A stretch of 6,558 nucleotides of DNA, from NCBI GenBank assembly GCA_900759225.1, contig CAAEUM010000253.1, positions 1-6,558 of the forward strand, read 5' to 3'. The notes beneath the pieces were generated by a model that saw nothing but the letters and a program-made list of their open reading frames with translations, was not told the DNA's origin and made no database searches. The DNA comes from Lachnospiraceae bacterium. Its GTDB lineage: Bacteria > Bacillota > Clostridia > Lachnospirales > Lachnospiraceae. The translations under genes were made by a program, and so were the position numbers. Positions 6,114-6,558 of the stretch are shown here, piece by piece. How positions within the stretch are numbered: the stretch's first letter is position 1; each line of letters starts with the position of its first letter.

Positions 6114-6127
6114 GACAGGCCTGTCTC
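6112..6127. repeat. 16-bp perfect palindrome at the traX-family stop codon
   Basis: GAGACAGGCCTGTCTC is self-complementary over all 16 bases and overlaps the last two bases of the TGA stop (6111-6113). As RNA it gives a 6-bp stem with a GGCC loop. No T run follows, so it is not a standard intrinsic terminator. It may be a weak mRNA 3' structure or a dimeric protein site. Confidence 0.5.
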
Positions 6128-6182
6128 TCATAAATAAGGGATCAGGCTTAATTTCTGGGAAGAAAAAGAGGGGAGAATTCAG

Positions 6183-6558
6183 ATGAAAATGTATGATTAT
6201 GTTCTGGTAGGCAGCGGCCTTTATTCCGGCGTATTTGCCTGGCATGCAAGGCAGAAGGGAAAGAAATGCCTGGTAGTGGAAAAGAGGGATCATATTGGAG
6301 GGAATATTTATTGTCAGGATATGGAGGGGATCCATGTACACACCTATGGGGCCCATATTTTCCATACCTCCAACCGCAGAGTGTGGCAGTTTGTAAACGG
6401 CCTGGCAGAGTTTAACCGCTATACCAACAGCCCTGTGGCAAATTATAAGGGCCAGATGTATAATATGCCCTTTAATATGAACACATTCAGTAAGCTCTGG
6501 AACATTTCCACGCCGGAGCAGGCAAGGGAGATCATTGAAACGCAGAGGGCGGAGATCA
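6183..6558 (+). CDS. glf: UDP-galactopyranose mutase, N-terminal part (3' end cut by window edge)
   Basis: Glf is a cytosolic flavoenzyme that contracts UDP-galactopyranose to UDP-galactofuranose, the donor for galactofuranose-containing surface polysaccharides. The frame is open from ATG 6183 to the right edge (125 whole codons; the family is usually about 370-390 residues). Visible features: the FAD dinucleotide-binding motif VGSGLYSG (9-16), the acidic residue ending the second beta strand in VVEKRDHIGGN (31-41), and the family-specific HTYGAHIFHTS (53-63). NRYTNSPVANYKGQMYNMPF (78-97) follows, near the flavin and substrate site. AGAGGGGAG at 6167-6175, 7 bases before the ATG, supports the start. 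The gap from the traX-family gene is 69 bases with no clear promoter, so it may belong to the bioY transcript. Together with rfbB and rfbD it points to a rhamnose- and galactofuranose-containing glycan. Confidence 0.93.
   Translation, partial: MKMYDYVLVGSGLYSGVFAWHARQKGKKCLVVEKRDHIGGNIYCQDMEGIHVHTYGAHIFHTSNRRVWQFVNGLAEFNRYTNSPVANYKGQMYNMPFNMNTFSKLWNISTPEQAREIIETQRAEI

Noticed and set aside
5652..6365. Long open frame on the minus strand (about 237 codons)
   Set aside because: It lies opposite the traX-family gene and glf, both with clear family motifs and ribosome binding sites. Its translation shows no recognisable domain.

Overview
The window looks like chromosome from a low-to-mid GC anaerobic Firmicute, most likely a Lachnospiraceae (Clostridium cluster XIVa) member. 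This rests on the strong AGGAGG-type ribosome binding sites, roughly balanced base composition, a yeast-type LeuA, a BioY biotin transporter component and a TraX-family membrane protein. No marker settles the genus. All genes are on the + strand; both edges cut through genes.

Layout. Positions 1-392 hold the 3' end of a dTDP-glucose 4,6-dehydratase gene (rfbB), closed by an intrinsic terminator at 401-436 and followed at once by a second small perfect inverted repeat (441-461). Next come rfbD (502-1353, dTDP-4-dehydrorhamnose reductase) and a GlmM-family phosphohexomutase (1408-2760), 54 bases apart and probably cotranscribed. A clear sigma-A-type promoter (2810-2838) then starts an own transcript for leuA (2944-4614), with a leader of about 99 nt that can fold in two competing ways. 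A 183-base gap after leuA holds three consecutive inverted repeats (4635-4747) that are not terminators. It is followed by bioY (4798-5391), a TraX-family membrane protein gene (5409-6113) and the 5' end of glf, UDP-galactopyranose mutase (6183 to the edge).

How the genes fit together. The outer genes make activated sugars for a surface glycan: dTDP-L-rhamnose (RfbB, RfbD), an amino-sugar or hexose phosphate (GlmM family) and UDP-galactofuranose (Glf). The middle genes are metabolic: the first committed step of leucine synthesis (LeuA) and biotin uptake (BioY). The TraX-family protein is a multi-pass membrane protein of unknown substrate between biotin uptake and galactofuranose supply.

I see no defence system, mobile element, CRISPR array, tRNA or rRNA. 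The parts not explained by ordinary genes are non-coding: the foldable leuA leader and the hairpin cluster before bioY. Both are candidates for regulation or dispersed repeats, and neither is proven. No stretch longer than 183 bases lacks a gene.
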